From JBKHBQ01 sp046542305 (lineage in GTDB: Bacteria > Bacteroidota > Bacteroidia > Bacteroidales > 4484-276), in the NCBI GenBank assembly GCA_046542305.1, contig JBKHBQ010000168.1, forward strand, positions 1-8,748: a stretch of DNA of 8,748 nucleotides. Reading direction: 5' to 3'. Under the pieces are notes generated by a model. It was not told the DNA's origin, made no database searches, and was given only the letters and a program-made list of their open reading frames with translations. Of this stretch, positions 6,624-8,748 are shown one piece after another (the first letter of the stretch is position 1; the number at the start of each line of letters is the position of its first letter). The translations under genes and the position numbers were made by a program.

Positions 6624-8000
6624 TTACTTTTCATACACCCTGTACTCCCAGGGGTTCAGCTTTAACTGATGATTTTCCATAAAAGTCACTTCGCTATCAT
6701 TGAACACATCGATGTATTCACCGGCAAAATTATTTCCGGTCATTTGCACCTCGATGTTATCACCAGAAAGATTGAGGATGACCAAAACCGACTGACCTTC
6801 TTTTTCGCGAATGAAAGTCAACACTTTTTCTGCATTATTATTTTGTATCTGCTGATAATGGCCACCGTATTCGCCGTTCCACAAGGCTTTGTTTCGTTTT
6901 TTCAAATTCAGCAGGGAACGGTAAAAGCTTTCCAGCGGATAATCTTTCCAGTCGACAATATCTTTTTCGAAAAATTCAAGACGGTCGCGGTTTGCCGCTT
7001 CCTGACCTGTATAGATCAGCGGCATACCAGGTACGGTAGCCATCAGCACGGCAAAGGTTTGATAACCCTCGCCATAGCGTTCGAACACGGTACCGTTCCA
7101 TGTATTTTCGTCATGGTTTGAGGTAAAATTCATTTTGTAAGAACCGACCGGGAAGGTATGTTCAAGTTTATCGAAATAAGCGGGGACCACTTTTGCAGAC
7201 GTGTCTCCTGCACCCATCTCATTACTCAGGTGATGAAAATGCCATCCGTAATCCATATCGAAGGCGTGGATAAGCAGTTCCTCCTCCTCGGCTTCCGCCA
7301 GCATAAACACGGGTTTTATCCTGTCGAGGGCCACACGCGCCGAATCCCAGAAGTCTGTGGGGACCATACCGGCCACATCACAACGATATCCGTCAATGTC
7401 TGCCTCACGCACCCAAAACTCCATCTCGCCGATCATGGCCCGGCGCAGCGCCTGATTGTCGTAATCCAGTTGCACCACATCGCTCCATCCGTGGGGTGCA
7501 TACATACTGCCGGTGGTATCTTTGTCGTACCACCCGGGATGCTCGGTTACCCAGGCGTGGTCCCATGCCGTATGGTTCGCCACCCAGTCCAGGATCACCT
7601 TCATATCCAGTTCGTGTGCCAGATTTACCATTGCCTTAAAGTCAGCCAGGGTACCAAATTCAGGGTTTACAGCGGTAAAATCCTTCACTGAATAATAACT
7701 GCCCAAGGAGCCCTTGCGGTTTTCTTCACCAATGGGATGGATTGGCATAAACCAGAGGATATCCACCCCCATGTTCTTGAGCCTGGGAAGATGCTGCTTC
7801 ATGAATGCCTTAATGGTTCCTTGCTCGGTGTACTGCCGGAGGTTGACCTCATAAATGTTGGCATTTTTCGACCAGTCAGGATGTTCCACATGACTGACAG
7901 GCGGCTGACCGGTTTGTTCCTTTTCCTCCTGCTCTGCTGAAAAATCGCAGCCTGCATAAATCATGGCTATGATCAGCAACAATAGTGTAATTTTTTTCAT
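6624..8000 (-). CDS. GH13 alpha-amylase-family lipoprotein
   Basis: 458 residues: catalytic barrel plus short C-terminal beta domain. The N-terminus MKKITLLLLIIAMIYAGC is a lipoprotein signal peptide; Cys18 follows A-G, though Tyr at -3 is less usual. The mature start is rich in acid residues (AEQEEKEQ, 22-29), which in Bacteroidota lipoproteins often goes with surface export, so outer-face exposure is inferred. All four GH13 regions are present: I, DWVANH (138-143); II, GYRCDVAGM (204-212) with nucleophile Asp208; III, MLAEAE (233-238) with acid/base Glu236; IV, SNHDEN (294-299) with Asp297 stabilising the transition state. Expected role: cleavage of alpha-1,4-glucans or malto-oligosaccharides; amylase versus maltogenic or transferase activity cannot be told. 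Start chosen at 8000: it follows a -7 box by a 38-nt gap and opens the signal peptide directly. It probably cooperates with the downstream GH31. Confidence 0.92.
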   Translation of the reverse strand: MKKITLLLLIIAMIYAGCDFSAEQEEKEQTGQPPVSHVEHPDWSKNANIYEVNLRQYTEQGTIKAFMKQHLPRLKNMGVDILWFMPIHPIGEENRKGSLGSYYSVKDFTAVNPEFGTLADFKAMVNLAHELDMKVILDWVANHTAWDHAWVTEHPGWYDKDTTGSMYAPHGWSDVVQLDYDNQALRRAMIGEMEFWVREADIDGYRCDVAGMVPTDFWDSARVALDRIKPVFMLAEAEEEELLIHAFDMDYGWHFHHLSNEMGAGDTSAKVVPAYFDKLEHTFPVGSYKMNFTSNHDENTWNGTVFERYGEGYQTFAVLMATVPGMPLIYTGQEAANRDRLEFFEKDIVDWKDYPLESFYRSLLNLKKRNKALWNGEYGGHYQQIQNNNAEKVLTFIREKEGQSVLVILNLSGDNIEVQMTGNNFAGEYIDVFNDSEVTFMENHQLKLNPWEYRVYEK

Positions 8001-8029
8001 GATGATAAGCTTTTGATGGTCAATAAGAC

Positions 8030-8037
8030 TATTTTTG
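8030..8037 (+). promoter_or_regulatory. -7 box TATTTTTG for the rightward unknown gene
   Basis: An exact TAnnTTTG match 28 bp before the ATG at 8066, giving a predicted leader of about 22 nt. A TTTTG (8011-8015) lies upstream but only about 14 bp away, shorter than the usual 19-21 bp spacing, so the -33 element is weak or absent. This is the left half of the palindrome 8030-8046. Confidence 0.5.
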
Positions 8038-8038
8038 A

Positions 8039-8046
8039 CAAAAATA
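8039..8046 (-). promoter_or_regulatory. -7 box TATTTTTG for the leftward GH13 gene
   Basis: Read leftwards from 8046 the sequence is TATTTTTG, an exact TAnnTTTG match. A TTTC (8071-8068) lies 21 bp upstream as a near -33 TTTG element. Transcription would start near 8033, giving about 33 nt of leader to the GH13 ATG. It is the right half of the palindrome 8030-8046 and is separated from the opposite box by one base. Confidence 0.52.
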
Positions 8047-8065
8047 ATACGAAAAATCGATACGA

Positions 8066-8748
8066 ATGAAAGCGGCTAAGCTTTTGGATTTTAACCCTGG
8101 CCGGCTCGATCTGGTGATGCGCGACGAGGATTTTGTAGTGTATTATGATGATGCCCCGTTGCTGACACCCGGCGGAAACGAGGTGGCACATCGCGATGCA
8201 CGGCTGCTCCGCTATTTAATGATGGATCTGAGCCTGAATCAACCGCCGGGGAATTACCTGACTGATGCCTATGGCATTTTCTCGTACCTGAGGGATAAAA
8301 AAGAAAACGGGCATGATCCGTTTGAAAGCAAAATTGAAGAAGTCCTTCAAACTGATTTTTTGATCAACAGCAAGTTAAAAAACAAAACTCCCGGCACCGC
8401 TCCGCTGCCTCAAATTCTGAATTATCTTGAAGAAAACCCTGTGATGATGAACCTGATATTCTGGGGAATCTCGATGTCGGCGGAAGGATTAAGGGAATTT
8501 TTGAACGGAAGGGAAGAGCCTGATTCCGATCCTCAGGACCAACATTCAAAAGAATATGAAAGACAGATCGCACGGGTTTATCAGCAGATGAATGCGGTAC
8601 AGCAGGCCGCGGCATGCATTTTTTCGGAAAACCACCACAACGGACTGCTGCTGCCCCTGCTGCTGGTTCTGGGGCATATTACAGCCCGCGAATATGCTGC
8701 GGTGACGCTTTTGGCACATTCCAACTCAGGATATCAACAAAGAAAAGA
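8066..8748 (+). CDS. Hypothetical protein, 3'-truncated by window edge
   Basis: I do not recognise this gene with confidence. The frame from the ATG at 8066 stays open to the window end (227 residues visible, no stop). The start is supported by the TATTTTTG box 28 bp upstream; the next in-frame ATG is codon 18. No signal peptide, so probably cytoplasmic. The N-terminus holds 'FVVYYDDAPLLTPGGNEVA' (23-41), a middle part is charged (RDKKENGHDPFE, 76-87), residues 150-163 are acidic and polar, and a hydrophobic 'GLLLPLLLVLG' (193-203) precedes 'HITAREYAAVTLLAH'. The N-terminal pattern (short strand, 'D.xPLxTP', then helix) and the late helical part faintly recall ATP12-type F1-ATPase assembly chaperones, but this is a weak by-eye likeness. 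It diverges from the GH13 gene and appears to share its promoter region. Confidence 0.75.
   Translation, partial: MKAAKLLDFNPGRLDLVMRDEDFVVYYDDAPLLTPGGNEVAHRDARLLRYLMMDLSLNQPPGNYLTDAYGIFSYLRDKKENGHDPFESKIEEVLQTDFLINSKLKNKTPGTAPLPQILNYLEENPVMMNLIFWGISMSAEGLREFLNGREEPDSDPQDQHSKEYERQIARVYQQMNAVQQAAACIFSENHHNGLLLPLLLVLGHITAREYAAVTLLAHSNSGYQQRK

Noticed and set aside
6725..6732. TAATTTTG (leftward) as a promoter for GH31
   Set aside because: An exact TAnnTTTG match, but it encodes part of GH13 (Asn-Asn-Phe), lies 168 bp from the GH31 start and is followed by the terminator. Such 6-base matches occur often by chance.
8013..8023. TTGA-TGG-TCAA inverted repeat upstream of GH13 as a Crp/Fnr site
   Set aside because: The spacer is 3 bp, not the 4 bp between TTGAT and ATCAA half-sites, and the arms are only 4 bp. 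The local regulator's recognition helix also differs from FNR.
1..8748. CRISPR array, insertion sequence, phage or defence module
   Set aside because: No regularly spaced repeats, terminal inverted repeats with transposase, integrase or recognisable defence gene seen; gene order looks like plain chromosome.

Overview
The window looks like chromosomal DNA of a member of the Bacteroidota, most likely the order Bacteroidales or a relative. Three things suggest this: initiation regions with no clear Shine-Dalgarno sequence, -7 boxes of the TAnnTTTG type (2324-2331 and 8030-8046), and a gene set of secreted GH38-like, GH31 and GH13 glycosidases with a Crp/Fnr regulator. Base composition looks close to balanced by eye. 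No SusC/SusD pair, transposase, phage gene, tRNA, rRNA or CRISPR array is visible, so the stretch reads as ordinary chromosome with carbohydrate-active genes and not as a mobile island.

Layout. At the left edge, reading right, is the 3' part of a GH38-like (alpha-mannosidase-type) protein (1-2286). It is followed by a Crp/Fnr-family regulator (2365-3072) with an FNR-like set of cysteines and a YgeA-type amino-acid racemase (3199-3891). A 206-bp convergent gap follows (3892-4097). It holds a long imperfect hairpin and a 38-nt pure pyrimidine run that ends in the stop codon of the next gene. Reading left come a secreted GH31 alpha-glucosidase-type enzyme (4098-6557) and, upstream of it, a GH13 alpha-amylase-family lipoprotein (6624-8000). 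A strong intrinsic terminator (6569-6601) lies in the 66-bp gap between these two glycosidases, a few bases before the GH31 start codon. At the right edge a divergent gene of unknown function starts at 8066 and runs out of the window.

How the parts may work together. GH13 (lipid-anchored, possibly surface-exposed) plus GH31 (signal peptide, probably periplasmic) would make a two-step alpha-glucan or malto-oligosaccharide degradation module: endo-cleavage outside, then release of glucose inside. The GH38-like protein would act on mannose-type or related glycans, but its N-terminal metal-binding part is outside the window. The racemase and the regulator have no evident metabolic link to the glycosidases.

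The most noteworthy non-coding signal is the 65-bp divergent gap 8001-8065. A perfect 17-bp palindrome there (TATTTTTG-A-CAAAAATA) presents a consensus Bacteroidota -7 box on each strand, as expected of a symmetric bidirectional promoter shared by the GH13 gene and the unknown gene. No clearly new multi-gene system was found.
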